In this document: piece by piece, positions 1-9,327 of the stretch
How the letters are laid out: every line of letters begins with the position of its first letter
How positions within the stretch are numbered: the first letter of the stretch is position 1
From: Sphingobacteriales bacterium
GTDB lineage: Bacteria > Bacteroidota > Bacteroidia > UKL13-3
DNA length: 64,000 bases
Reading direction: 5' to 3'
Assembly (NCBI GenBank): GCA_021299635.1
Contig: JAJTFA010000001.1
Coordinates: forward strand, 698,089 to 762,088
The notes under the pieces: generated by a model
Database searches by the model: none
Seen by the model: only the letters and a program-made list of their open reading frames with translations
What the model was told of the DNA's origin: nothing
Position numbers and translations under genes: made by a program

Positions 1-18
1 TGAACAATACTATCATTA

Positions 19-1164
19 ATGAATCTACACATTTTTCAGGATTCTCTTGGTCATTATACTTTAAAAGCCTGCGAAAGAATTACACGATTAACAAAAGGCG
101 AAAAGAACCTTTTTATTAATATTGTTAAATCTACTCCGTTTCCTGAAATAGCAGGAATAAAAAGTTTTACATTAAATTGGAAAGATATTATTCAATATAT
201 TAACTCGATAAACGGACTGCAGCATGTATATTTTCATAGTTACAATAGCTATTCTCAGTTCATCTTAGAAAAAGTTAAAGATAAGCAGCAGCATGTATTA
301 TTTATTTGGATATTTTGGAGTGGGGAGTTTTATAATTTACCTGAGTTTATTGACGATTTGTATATAGGTCGTTCAAAGAAATATCTTGAAAAAAATACTA
401 TTTTGGGGCAACTCAGACTGAAGGCGAATTATCTGAAACAATTTATGCATCGCCCTTATTATATGCATAATAGATTTATTGCATCCTTTCATCATATTGA
501 TTTTTTTGCGAGCTTGTTGGAAGAAGATTGGCATAATGTATCAAGATATTCAGGGGCAAAAATGAAGTATATCAGGTTTGGATACCTTTCAATTAATCAA
601 TTCATAAACCAGCAGGATGACGATTGTAAATCTGATATGCAAAAGCCAATGTTTAACCTGATGCTTAATCACAGTGGTGATCCTACCTTAAATCATTTTG
701 ACGCTCTTGAGCGTCTTCAAAAAATTGATTTTAATGGTAAGATATTACTTTCATTATCGTATGGAGATGAGAGGTTTATTAATGACTTAAAAACTCAATT
801 GCAGGCATCTCCTATAAACAGTTTTGAGATTTGGGATACTTTTATCGAATCTAGAGATTATGCACGTAAATTAAGTAATATGGACTTTGCTGTATTCAAT
901 GCGTCTGTACAGCAAGGGCTAGGAAATATTATTTTGCTTTTATGGTACGGTGTGAAGCTTTTCTTGCGCGAAGAGAACAGTATTTATATTGAGTTCAAGA
1001 AGTGGGGGATGCATATATACTCTGTGCAGAATGAACTGAATCAGGCCGAGCTTTCATCTAAGTTAACAGATGAAAAAGTACAGCATAATCGTTCCATTCT
1101 ACGGAAATATTTTTCTGAAGATGCAGTAGATTTATACTATCAGTCGCTTATTAATCTATCCTGA
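19..1164 (+). CDS. WecF-like (GT56) glycosyltransferase
   Basis: Probable transferase of the TDP-Fuc4NAc:lipid II type (GT56), adding a sugar to a lipid-linked oligosaccharide on the cytoplasmic face of the membrane. The 381-residue protein has no signal peptide or obvious membrane span. Residues 217-230 read NHSGDPTLNHFDAL, close to the conserved N-S-(A/G)-x-P-T-x-N-H-x-x-A-L segment of WecF proteins; this motif is the main support. An in-frame stop at bases 1-3 shows that the gene is complete in the window. It is followed 13 bp later by a flippase, so it belongs to the polysaccharide cluster, which probably extends upstream of the window. The actual sugar donor cannot be read from the sequence. 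Confidence 0.65.
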   Translation: MNLHIFQDSLGHYTLKACERITRLTKGEKNLFINIVKSTPFPEIAGIKSFTLNWKDIIQYINSINGLQHVYFHSYNSYSQFILEKVKDKQQHVLFIWIFWSGEFYNLPEFIDDLYIGRSKKYLEKNTILGQLRLKANYLKQFMHRPYYMHNRFIASFHHIDFFASLLEEDWHNVSRYSGAKMKYIRFGYLSINQFINQQDDDCKSDMQKPMFNLMLNHSGDPTLNHFDALERLQKIDFNGKILLSLSYGDERFINDLKTQLQASPINSFEIWDTFIESRDYARKLSNMDFAVFNASVQQGLGNIILLLWYGVKLFLREENSIYIEFKKWGMHIYSVQNELNQAELSSKLTDEKVQHNRSILRKYFSEDAVDLYYQSLINLS

Positions 1165-1177
1165 TATTCGAATTAGC

Positions 1178-2629
1178 ATGTCTATCCAAAAATCTATAAG
1201 GTCCTTGGTCTCCGATAGCCTGATCTATGGAATGGCAGGAGTTATCAGTCGCTTTATTGGTTTTTTTCTGACTCCATTGTATACAAGGGTATACTCGCCT
1301 GCAGATTACGGTGTGCTGGGTATATTGAATAATGGGTATTTGCTTGTAACAATCATTCTAATTCTTGCACTAGATAACTCTACTGCCAGATGGTTTTATG
1401 ATACCGATGACTATGCTGACCGTAAGAGTTCAATTAATACCTGGTTGTGGTTTTACCTTTTCTTCTCATTAGCTGCCACCTTTACTTTATTTATAAGTGC
1501 TCATTTTATTTCAAGACTACTCTTTGGCAATTCATCTGAAGGCTACCTATACATACGTATTTTATCTATCACCCTTCCAATTATGCTATGGATGGGAGTG
1601 GCAAATAATGTTCTCAGATTCGAGAGGAAAGTTTGGCCAACGGTATCGCTTACGTTACTTTACACCCTTACACTTATAGGATTAAATGTTGTATTCGTTT
1701 TAATACTTAATTGGGGACTTAAGGGTGCCTTTTATGCGCAATTGGGTGCAGCTTTGTTTTCCATGCCTTTCTCTATTTACTTAATAAGGAGTTGGATTGG
1801 ACCAATTAGTTTGTTTGAATTTAGCCGCTTAAAACAAATGATTAGATATAGTATACCATTTGTTCCCGCCTCAATTGCTTACTGGCTTGTTAACTTATCA
1901 GGTGTTTTTTTTGTCAATGCTTATTTATCTAAATCAGAGGCTGGATTGTACCATATCGGAATCTCCATTGCAGCCGTTGCCGGCTTAGGAACAACAGCGT
2001 TTCAGCAGGCTTGGTCGCCATTTGCATTTTCTATAATAAATCAGCCCAATGCTCGACATATCTATGCAAATGTTTTCTATTTGTATGTTTTGGGTATGGG
2101 AGGTTCCTGTATGCTCGTATCATTATTTGCGCCTGAGGCATTGATTTTACTAACTACCCCTGAGTATTACAATGCAGCATGGGTAATAAGTATTTTGTCT
2201 TTTGGTTATCTGGCAATTGGATTAACCAGCATTGCTGATCTTGGCACAGCCATTGTAAAGAAAACCGCACCATTAGGTATTGTATCAGTTTTATCCGCTG
2301 TATTGCTAATAATTTTAAATATTTTATTCATTCCTGCTTTTGGAAAAGAAGGGGCAGCGTTATCTATTTGTATTTCTCAGTTTATCGTTCCGTTTATTAT
2401 GTTTTACATTTCACAAAAGGTATATCCTATACCCTATAACTTTAAAAAAGCTATATTGGCTTCAATGTTAATTATTATTGCCTCTGTATCTGGCAGGATG
2501 ATTCATACTGGTCAATTTTTTATTGACTTAAGTATTAAATTACTAATACTTTTAGCTGTACTCCTTTTTTTATATATAATTAATAAGTCGTACATAAAAC
2601 AGGCCTTCTTAATTTTTAAGCAGAATTAG
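1178..2629 (+). CDS. Wzx-type polysaccharide flippase (MOP superfamily)
   Basis: Multi-pass inner-membrane protein of 483 residues with roughly 12-14 hydrophobic segments, matching the polysaccharide biosynthesis/MATE-like flippase family that turns undecaprenyl-linked repeat units to the periplasmic side. The N-terminus (SLIYGMAGVISRFIGFFLTP, then YTRVYSPADYGVLG) is the typical start of the family. It lies between the WecF-like transferase and the Wzz-like protein, the usual Wzx/Wzy neighbourhood. Substrate specificity cannot be predicted. A 117-bp gap follows in which I see no gene and no convincing terminator. Confidence 0.85.
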   Translation: MSIQKSIRSLVSDSLIYGMAGVISRFIGFFLTPLYTRVYSPADYGVLGILNNGYLLVTIILILALDNSTARWFYDTDDYADRKSSINTWLWFYLFFSLAATFTLFISAHFISRLLFGNSSEGYLYIRILSITLPIMLWMGVANNVLRFERKVWPTVSLTLLYTLTLIGLNVVFVLILNWGLKGAFYAQLGAALFSMPFSIYLIRSWIGPISLFEFSRLKQMIRYSIPFVPASIAYWLVNLSGVFFVNAYLSKSEAGLYHIGISIAAVAGLGTTAFQQAWSPFAFSIINQPNARHIYANVFYLYVLGMGGSCMLVSLFAPEALILLTTPEYYNAAWVISILSFGYLAIGLTSIADLGTAIVKKTAPLGIVSVLSAVLLIILNILFIPAFGKEGAALSICISQFIVPFIMFYISQKVYPIPYNFKKAILASMLIIIASVSGRMIHTGQFFIDLSIKLLILLAVLLFLYIINKSYIKQAFLIFKQN

Positions 2630-2746
2630 CTATTGGCCCAATAAATCCTATTCTTTACTCACGAATGACGAAGATTTTGGATGCCATTAACTTGCTTTTA
2701 TTTCCCTTTAATTATGGTTATTATTGCTATTAAATAAAAATCCTTC

Positions 2747-3817
2747 ATGGAGAATAATCAAATAACATTAGGCTACCTCAGACAATTTAATCGTGCCATA
2801 ATTGGCGAACTTAAGAAGCAATTTAAATGGGTGGCTGCATTTGCTATTTTTTGCGCATTGCTTGGTCTTGGCTATGCCATACTTAAAAAAACAAGATATG
2901 AGGCAAAAATCTCTTTCTTCTTAAATGAAAAAGATATGCCAATGTCCGGGGGATTAGCAGGTTTGGCCGGTCAATTCTTTAATATGGGTATGAACAGTGA
3001 ATGGCCGAGTGAAGATAAAATTAAAGACCTTGTTTTCACCCGCAGAATCCTTGCTCAAAATTTATTTACAGCCATCGAAGTGAGTGGTAAAAAGGAATTA
3101 ATGGTTAATCATTTTATTGATATCAATCATTTTATTGATGCTTTTCAATCAGATACCATTCTGGCTGATTTTACTTATTTTTCTTCTGCCAATCCTGATA
3201 AACTATCATACAAGGAAAACCATGCACTTAACCTTATCATCAAATTCATTAAGGAGTCAAATATGATTAAGGTTACCTCAACTACCAAGGAAACCATTAT
3301 GGGGAACAAGGGTGGGGGAATCATCGGATTTGAGGTTCAAACCAAGTCTGAAGTACTATCTAAAGAGTTTGCTGAAAACCTTTTAAAGGTATTAAGTGAG
3401 TTTTATATTAAAAAGGCTGTTCAGCGTGAGCAGGATAATTACTTACTCATGGTTGATAAGTGCGACTCTTTAAAAATGGTAATTGAGGAAAAAGAGCTTG
3501 AACTGGCCAGTTTTAATGACCGCTCTTTAGCCCTTGTTAAATCTCAGGCAGGCCTAACAAAGCTGCGCTTGCAAAGAGATCTTCAAATTCTGAATGTAAT
3601 GTATGCAGAAGTGCTTAAAAACAAGGAAGCCATCAAATTCTCCTTGGATACGCAAACGCCCATTTTTCAAATAATAGATGCCCCGGAATATCCACTTAAC
3701 ATCATCAAGCCATCCGCATTTAAAACAACTCTAATAGGATTGGTTGTGGGTATGGTTTGTGCCACTTTTTTCTTTATAGTTAGGTTCTTGTTTTTTAATC
3801 CGATGTATAAAGCTTAA
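2747..3817 (+). CDS. Wzz-like polysaccharide chain-length determinant
   Basis: Polysaccharide co-polymerase of 356 residues with the family layout: cytoplasmic N-terminus, membrane span near residues 27-47, a long periplasmic helical region, and a second span near residues 328-350. Such proteins set the chain length of Wzy-made polymers. There is no C-terminal tyrosine-kinase domain with Walker motifs, and no separate BY-kinase gene is seen in the window, so it resembles an O-antigen-type Wzz rather than a capsule-type Wzc. Residues 121-132 hold a six-residue tandem duplication (NHFIDI then NHFIDA) encoded by an almost exact 18-bp repeat. The gene ends 3 bp before asnB, which suggests co-transcription. 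Confidence 0.75.
   Translation: MENNQITLGYLRQFNRAIIGELKKQFKWVAAFAIFCALLGLGYAILKKTRYEAKISFFLNEKDMPMSGGLAGLAGQFFNMGMNSEWPSEDKIKDLVFTRRILAQNLFTAIEVSGKKELMVNHFIDINHFIDAFQSDTILADFTYFSSANPDKLSYKENHALNLIIKFIKESNMIKVTSTTKETIMGNKGGGIIGFEVQTKSEVLSKEFAENLLKVLSEFYIKKAVQREQDNYLLMVDKCDSLKMVIEEKELELASFNDRSLALVKSQAGLTKLRLQRDLQILNVMYAEVLKNKEAIKFSLDTQTPIFQIIDAPEYPLNIIKPSAFKTTLIGLVVGMVCATFFFIVRFLFFNPMYKA
3107..3139 (+). repeat. 18-bp in-frame tandem duplication in the wzz-like gene
   Basis: The 15-base unit AATCATTTTATTGAT occurs at 3107-3121 and again, without mismatch, at 3125-3139. The period is 18 bp, so the frame is kept and the protein gains six residues. The exact match suggests a recent slippage or duplication. 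Confidence 0.85.
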
Positions 3818-3820
3818 TTC

Positions 3821-5686
3821 ATGTGTGGTATTTCTGTTATTATTGATACCTCAGGAAACCGTGTATCAGAAGCTGTTATTAAGCCATTTAATGACATTAT
3901 TGCCCACAGGGGGCCTGATGATGAGGGTTTTTATTTCGATCAAAATATAGCACTCGGGCACAGGAGACTATCTATTATTGATTTAAGTAAAGATGGTCAT
4001 CAACCTATGGCAAGCGGAGATGATCTGGTTATCATTTTTAACGGTGAAATTTATAACTACATTGAATTAAGAAAAGAACTAACAGATGCCGGCTATACCT
4101 TTCGCACCAAAACAGATACCGAAGTTATACTCAATGCATACCGCCACTGGGGGGAGGATTGTTTACATAAGTTTAATGGCATGTGGGCTTTTGTCATTTA
4201 TCACCGCCCAAGCGGTGAGGTATTCGGAGCCCGAGACAGATTTGGTGTAAAGCCATTTTATTTCTACCAACATCAGCAATATTTCTGTATTGCATCAGAA
4301 ATTAAACAATTTACTACGCTACCCGGATGGCAGGCAAAGGCCAATGTTTCGCGTATAACAGACTTTTTAATTTACAGCATCAGTGACCATACGGCAGAAA
4401 CCATGTTTGCTGATGTATTTCAGCTTCAGGGTGGCTATGCGCTGCGTTTTAACCTGGCAGAAAAGCAACCGCACATATTTAGGTGGTATGATATAAGAGA
4501 AAAATGCGCAGAAAGACCAATACCCTATGCCGAGGCCTGTCAGCAATTTAGAGATAAGCTACGTGATGCTGTAAAACTTAGACTTAGAGCTGATGTAAAG
4601 ATTGGTTCTTGTCTTTCCGGTGGCCTTGATAGTTCCTGTATTGTTAGTCTGATAAATGATGAGTTGAAGCTTTCAGGATTAAACCACCTTCAGGAAACGG
4701 TTTCGGCCTGTGCCACAGATATTCGTTTTGATGAGCAGGAATTTATTGATGTGATCATCTCTGAAAAACAAATTGTAAATCATAAACTATTCCCATCCTT
4801 TAAGGTATTTACAGATAAGGTTGCCGCACTCACCTGGCACCAGGATGAGCCTTTTGGCTCTACCAGCATATTTGCTCAGTGGGAGGTTTTTAATGAAGCG
4901 GCAAATCATGGCTTAATCGTAATGCTGGATGGGCAAGGTGCTGATGAGTCGCTGGCAGGATATGACCAATACTATCAGGTATATTTGTCTCAATTATTGG
5001 CGCAGTTTAACATCATCTCGTTTTTACAATTATTTCCGTTTGTTAAAAAGCGATTAAAGGTATCATCATTCAAGCTACTGGGTATTGTAGCCGCTTCCTT
5101 ATTACCCAATGGTATGGCAAAAAAACTAAGGCAAAAGAACAACCAAAATAACCACAGCTACCTGCGTGCAGAAGTATGGAATCATTATCATGGTTTTGAT
5201 TTTGCCATCTATAGAAATGTAAAAGCCTTTTCGGCAGATATGCTGGGAGGTTTGCATGTTTCAAAATTGTTAAGGTATGAAGACCGCAACTCTATGGCAC
5301 ATAGTATAGAATCTCGTGTACCTTTTCTTGATTTTCGCTTTGTGGAGTTTATTATGTCTTTACCCGTTTCATTTATTGTGCACAAGGACATTAATAAAAA
5401 AGTTTTACGCGATAGTATGAAAGGCATTGTTCCCGATAAAATACTGGAGCGCAGGGATAAGAAAGGATTTTTAACTCCTGAAACAGTTTGGATTAATGAA
5501 AATAAAGAAGTTTGGTTTAACTGGCTAAAAGAAGCCGAGGTGGTGCTTGCTCCCATCATAAAAGCGGGAGTGGCCAACCAGTTTCTTAAAGAAGTGAATA
5601 AAGGCGATATTTCCATGGGGTCTGTTTACTGGAAAATCATTTCGCTGAGTTTTTGGGCTAAAAGGTTTAATGTAGAGTTTACTTAA
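3821..5686 (+). CDS. asnB: glutamine-dependent asparagine synthetase-like amidotransferase
   Basis: Class II glutamine amidotransferase of 621 residues. It starts MCGI, so Cys2 becomes the N-terminal nucleophile after Met removal, and the glutaminase domain shows RGPDDEG and NGEIYN. The synthetase domain carries the PP-loop SGGLDSS near residue 266 and the ESRVPFLD segment. The family makes asparagine from aspartate and glutamine. Homologues in O-antigen and capsule clusters (for example WbpS) are thought to amidate sugar uronic acids, and the position between wzz and wecB makes that role plausible here (inference). It starts 3 bp after the wzz-like gene. Base composition resembles its neighbours. 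Confidence 0.9.
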   Translation: MCGISVIIDTSGNRVSEAVIKPFNDIIAHRGPDDEGFYFDQNIALGHRRLSIIDLSKDGHQPMASGDDLVIIFNGEIYNYIELRKELTDAGYTFRTKTDTEVILNAYRHWGEDCLHKFNGMWAFVIYHRPSGEVFGARDRFGVKPFYFYQHQQYFCIASEIKQFTTLPGWQAKANVSRITDFLIYSISDHTAETMFADVFQLQGGYALRFNLAEKQPHIFRWYDIREKCAERPIPYAEACQQFRDKLRDAVKLRLRADVKIGSCLSGGLDSSCIVSLINDELKLSGLNHLQETVSACATDIRFDEQEFIDVIISEKQIVNHKLFPSFKVFTDKVAALTWHQDEPFGSTSIFAQWEVFNEAANHGLIVMLDGQGADESLAGYDQYYQVYLSQLLAQFNIISFLQLFPFVKKRLKVSSFKLLGIVAASLLPNGMAKKLRQKNNQNNHSYLRAEVWNHYHGFDFAIYRNVKAFSADMLGGLHVSKLLRYEDRNSMAHSIESRVPFLDFRFVEFIMSLPVSFIVHKDINKKVLRDSMKGIVPDKILERRDKKGFLTPETVWINENKEVWFNWLKEAEVVLAPIIKAGVANQFLKEVNKGDISMGSVYWKIISLSFWAKRFNVEFT

Positions 5687-5700
5687 AAATAATACCATTG

Positions 5701-6744
5701 ATGAAAAAAATCATTTCAATTATTGGTGCTCGACCTCAATTTATTAAACATGCCCCTATGCAGCTGCAGTTGCAAAAGCATTTTAAGTCACTTACAGTTC
5801 ACACGGGTCAGCACTATGATCAGAATATGAGTGATGTATTTTTTAACGAATTGAACATACCTGAGCCTGACTATTTGTTTGATATTGGCGGAAGTAAAAC
5901 CCAAGGTGAGCAGACAGGCATGATGTTGACAATGATTGAAAAAACATGTATGGATGAAAAGCCAGATGCTATGCTTGTTTATGGCGATACCAATAGCACG
6001 CTGGCCGGTACCTTGGTTGCCGCTAAAATGCATATTCCACTCATACACATAGAAGCTGGTTTAAGAAGTTTTAACAGAAGCATGCCGGAGGAAATTAACC
6101 GCATTGTTGCAGATGAGTTTGCCCAATTGCTGTTTTGTCCAACACAACAGGCTATTAATAATTTGAAGAAAGAGGGGATAGAGCATGCTGGTATTTATTT
6201 ATGTGGTGATGTGATGTGTGATATGCTTGAGTTAATTAAGCCTAGACTCCAACAATTGTTTAATGAACCATATTATTTTGTTACCATACACAGGCCTTAT
6301 AATACAGATGACGAAAAAAGGCTTAAACGAATTTTAACCACACTCAATAGTTTAGATAAACGGGTAGTTTTTCCTATACATCCTAGAACTGCAGCCCGTA
6401 TGAGGCAATTTGATATGTCCATGCAGGATTTTAAAAATATTTATTTTATTGAACCGGTTGGTTACCTGCATTCTGTTTCATATCAACAATTCGCTTCTGC
6501 GGTAATAACAGATAGTGGAGGTATGCAAAAGGAAGCATATATGCTAAGAAAACCATGCATTACCCTGAGATCTGAAACTGAATGGACAGAAACGCTGGTT
6601 AATAATTGGAATGTGCTGGTTTTTGAAGAAATTGAAAGAATACCTGAGAAAATGAGCAGGGATTTAGGCAAATATGTTGATGGAATATATGGTAACGGAC
6701 TTGCAGCACAGGAAATCGTTTCCCATATAAAACTACATTTTTAA
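5701..6744 (+). CDS. wecB: UDP-N-acetylglucosamine 2-epimerase (non-hydrolysing)
   Basis: Converts UDP-GlcNAc to UDP-ManNAc, a precursor for surface glycans. The 347-residue cytosolic GT-B-fold protein shows GARPQFIKHAPM near the N-terminus, HIEAGLRSF, VTIHRPYNTD and ITDSGGMQKEAYMLRKPC, all hallmark segments of the WecB/MnaA family. An in-frame TTG lies directly before the chosen ATG (5701); ATG is preferred, as it starts at MKKIISIIGARPQ. The next gene begins 1 bp after the stop codon, so translation is probably coupled. Fairly short internal divergence from E. coli WecB is not obvious. Confidence 0.92.
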   Translation: MKKIISIIGARPQFIKHAPMQLQLQKHFKSLTVHTGQHYDQNMSDVFFNELNIPEPDYLFDIGGSKTQGEQTGMMLTMIEKTCMDEKPDAMLVYGDTNSTLAGTLVAAKMHIPLIHIEAGLRSFNRSMPEEINRIVADEFAQLLFCPTQQAINNLKKEGIEHAGIYLCGDVMCDMLELIKPRLQQLFNEPYYFVTIHRPYNTDDEKRLKRILTTLNSLDKRVVFPIHPRTAARMRQFDMSMQDFKNIYFIEPVGYLHSVSYQQFASAVITDSGGMQKEAYMLRKPCITLRSETEWTETLVNNWNVLVFEEIERIPEKMSRDLGKYVDGIYGNGLAAQEIVSHIKLHF

Positions 6745-6745
6745 A

Positions 6746-8020
6746 TTGAAAGCTAATAAACGCATTCTTTTTGTAAGCTTTTTTTATCCGCCTATTAATA
6801 TGGTTGCATCAGACCGTATTGAAAAATGGATTCATACATTAATTGAGGCCGGTCACTCTGTTACCCTTGTTTCTGGTGGTTTGAAGGATTTAAAACCCGA
6901 GTGCCTACAATCGGTCACCGAGCCTGATCGTTTGAGAATCATAAGAGTTTCGTTTTCTAAATATTTAGAACCTAACTATTTATATCAAAAAAACTATACT
7001 TTCCCATTCAATATACTGAGCAAATTCTTTACAGCATTATTGTACAGGTTATTTTCGGCAGATTTTGGTGCCGGTTGGTTATGGCCATTAAGTGTTGCCA
7101 TTAAAAAATTATTACAAGACGAGAAGTACGACTTAATTATTTCAAGTGGAGGACCGTTTCTTCCTTTCTATGTGATTAGAAAATTAGCTATTCAGCATGG
7201 AATCCAATATATACTTGATTATAGAGACACATGGTCAGAAACAATACTAAGGCATACGGGTCAAATCAGCATATTTGCAAAATGGATAGAAAAAGTTGTG
7301 AATAAGGATGCGATTTATATTACTACAGTTTCTGAAGGTTGTAAAGCGGCAATTAGTAAGCACTCCAATAACCAAAGGTTTAAGATTATTTATAACTTTC
7401 CATCAATACAATATGCTCAAAAACTTCAAGTGATTAACTCTACTATGGAACGTTTGTTACCATTGGATAAGTTGAAGGTTGTTTTTACAGGTTCTATTGG
7501 TGATTTTGGTTCAAATCGTACGTTTATTCCTGTACTCAATGCATTCAATACCCTTTGTGAAGAGGAAAGGAATAAAATTGTTTTTATATATTGTGGCCCA
7601 AGTAGCGCCATTGTAAAAAAATATTTTGCAATACTTAAATTAGAAGATTATTTACTTGATTTTGGTATGCTCTCTAAGCAGGATGCTATTGGATTAGTTA
7701 CGAAAGCGGATGTTTGTTTATCCATAATTTTTGATTCAAAACTATCCGGTAACATAGCCAATAAAGGGGTGATATCAACTAAAATATTCGATTATGTATT
7801 GTTAAATAAAATTATTCTTAATGTTTGTCCTGATGATAATGAACTGCACCATCTTCAAAAAAAATATCAGCTCGAAGGATTTTATAATTACAATGGTTCG
7901 CAACAAGAAGAAATAACACTTTTTTTTAAACAGTTGATTCAAGGGAACCTGAGGGGTTCTGTAGATAACGCAGATAGGCTTTATTGGGAAAATCAGGATT
8001 TTTCCTTCATTGAGATATGA
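6746..8020 (+). CDS. glycosyltransferase, GT4-like, TTG start
   Basis: Probable GT-B-fold glycosyltransferase (424 residues). The N-terminus RILFVSFFYPPINMVASDRI followed by the DYRDTWSE segment is typical of GT4-like donors in capsule clusters, although a clean E-x7-E motif is not visible. The start is TTG at 6746, one base after the wecB stop; no ATG lies upstream in frame, and the later Met codons would remove the first Rossmann strand, so the TTG start is well supported. The stop overlaps the next start by 4 bp (ATGA), indicating translational coupling with the polymerase gene. Sugar specificity is unknown. Confidence 0.75.
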   Translation: MKANKRILFVSFFYPPINMVASDRIEKWIHTLIEAGHSVTLVSGGLKDLKPECLQSVTEPDRLRIIRVSFSKYLEPNYLYQKNYTFPFNILSKFFTALLYRLFSADFGAGWLWPLSVAIKKLLQDEKYDLIISSGGPFLPFYVIRKLAIQHGIQYILDYRDTWSETILRHTGQISIFAKWIEKVVNKDAIYITTVSEGCKAAISKHSNNQRFKIIYNFPSIQYAQKLQVINSTMERLLPLDKLKVVFTGSIGDFGSNRTFIPVLNAFNTLCEEERNKIVFIYCGPSSAIVKKYFAILKLEDYLLDFGMLSKQDAIGLVTKADVCLSIIFDSKLSGNIANKGVISTKIFDYVLLNKIILNVCPDDNELHHLQKKYQLEGFYNYNGSQQEEITLFFKQLIQGNLRGSVDNADRLYWENQDFSFIEI

Positions 8021-9327
8021 AACCAATAACACATACATACCTTCCCAATCCCTTGATAAGCAAATTAGCTTCAATTAAACTTCATGATGTTAATCTGTTC
8101 CTCATTTTTATCTTAGCACCTGTAGCTGATAACCTGACCGGATTCTTATTGTTTAAAGATATTCTTGTAAGTGACAGTAACAGTATTTCACCATCAATTA
8201 TATTGAGACTTGGTATTATGGGCATTTCTATGGCATACCTCAAGAAGGGTATTCAATTTAATAGTATTGTCATTTTTATTATATATATTATTTTTCTGGA
8301 GCTTCTATCTTTTTTTGTCATTCACCATAATCCCACTGGTATCTTTGTTGGGCTTAATTGGTCAACCAAAATCATTTATGCAATGATGTTGGGCCTGTTT
8401 TTGTTTAATATGGTGAAAGATGGAGTCCTAACCTTTGAAAGTTTATTGTTACGCTTTCGCACCACAGTTATTATTTATGCATTGGTAATCTTTATTCCGT
8501 TCTGGTTTGGCATAGGCAATCCTACATATGGTCGTTATAGTCAAACTTTTGGTAAGATGGGTTTTTTGGCCAATGGTAATGGAGCTGGCACTTTACAGGG
8601 TATTGGGTCTATTGTTTCGTTATATATTTTTATGAGCAAAAAAACGCTCAAGAACTTTTTGCTTTATCTACTTAATCTTTCAACCTGTTACATCATTGCC
8701 ACCAAAGGTACCATGTTATATACCTTAATAAATGCTTTGCTTTGGTTTTGGCATGCGCGTTTTCATATAAAGTTGCTGGCTATTACTGCTATTGCATTTG
8801 TCTTTTCTCAGTTGTCTTCCAATATTTTATATACGGTATTTAAATCTTATGATGTGATTCGATATAGATATGAAAGAGCCCCCGATTTTTTCTCCTTTTT
8901 ATTCAGCGGGAGAGATTTGTACTTGAGTAATGCAATTGAGAACTACAATATAAATGACTTTGCCTCTTTAAGGCTTTTAAGTGGTTTTGGGGCATTTACT
9001 TCCTTTCGTAATACGGGTTATTCTTTTTCAAGCACCCAAAGCCGCTATTTTCTGGAAGCCGAAATGTTTGATATGTTTTTTATGTATGGTTTCATTGGTT
9101 GGTTTTTATACATGAGTTTTTTCTTTGTTACATTGATATTATCAATTCGCAATCGGAGGTTTCACTACTTTCTGCCATGGGGACTTTGTTGGTTTTATTC
9201 GATGTTTGCCGGGCATATGTTGTTTAACGGTATGTCTATTTTAGCTATAATGGTTTTGTTTAATTTAATAATACAGCCAACGCAAAAGGATTGTTTATAC
9301 GACCGATATAATTATTTGAAAAAATGA
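8017..9327 (+). CDS. O-antigen polymerase/ligase-like membrane protein (Wzy-like)
   Basis: Polytopic inner-membrane protein of 436 residues with about 10-12 hydrophobic helices. It has a large hydrophilic loop after residue 280 that carries SGRDLY (residues 297-302), similar to the S-G-R signature of the O-antigen ligase/polymerase superfamily. In a cluster with a Wzx-type flippase and Wzz-like protein it is best read as the Wzy polymerase that joins repeat units in the periplasm; a WaaL-type ligase is the alternative. It overlaps both neighbours by 4 bp (ATGA), so it is firmly inside one operon. Confidence 0.75.
   Translation: MKPITHTYLPNPLISKLASIKLHDVNLFLIFILAPVADNLTGFLLFKDILVSDSNSISPSIILRLGIMGISMAYLKKGIQFNSIVIFIIYIIFLELLSFFVIHHNPTGIFVGLNWSTKIIYAMMLGLFLFNMVKDGVLTFESLLLRFRTTVIIYALVIFIPFWFGIGNPTYGRYSQTFGKMGFLANGNGAGTLQGIGSIVSLYIFMSKKTLKNFLLYLLNLSTCYIIATKGTMLYTLINALLWFWHARFHIKLLAITAIAFVFSQLSSNILYTVFKSYDVIRYRYERAPDFFSFLFSGRDLYLSNAIENYNINDFASLRLLSGFGAFTSFRNTGYSFSSTQSRYFLEAEMFDMFFMYGFIGWFLYMSFFFVTLILSIRNRRFHYFLPWGLCWFYSMFAGHMLFNGMSILAIMVLFNLIIQPTQKDCLYDRYNYLKK

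Noticed and set aside
5209..5616. Long minus-strand open frame (135 codons) inside asnB
   Set aside because: It lies antisense to a well-conserved region of asnB, and its translation has no recognisable domain.
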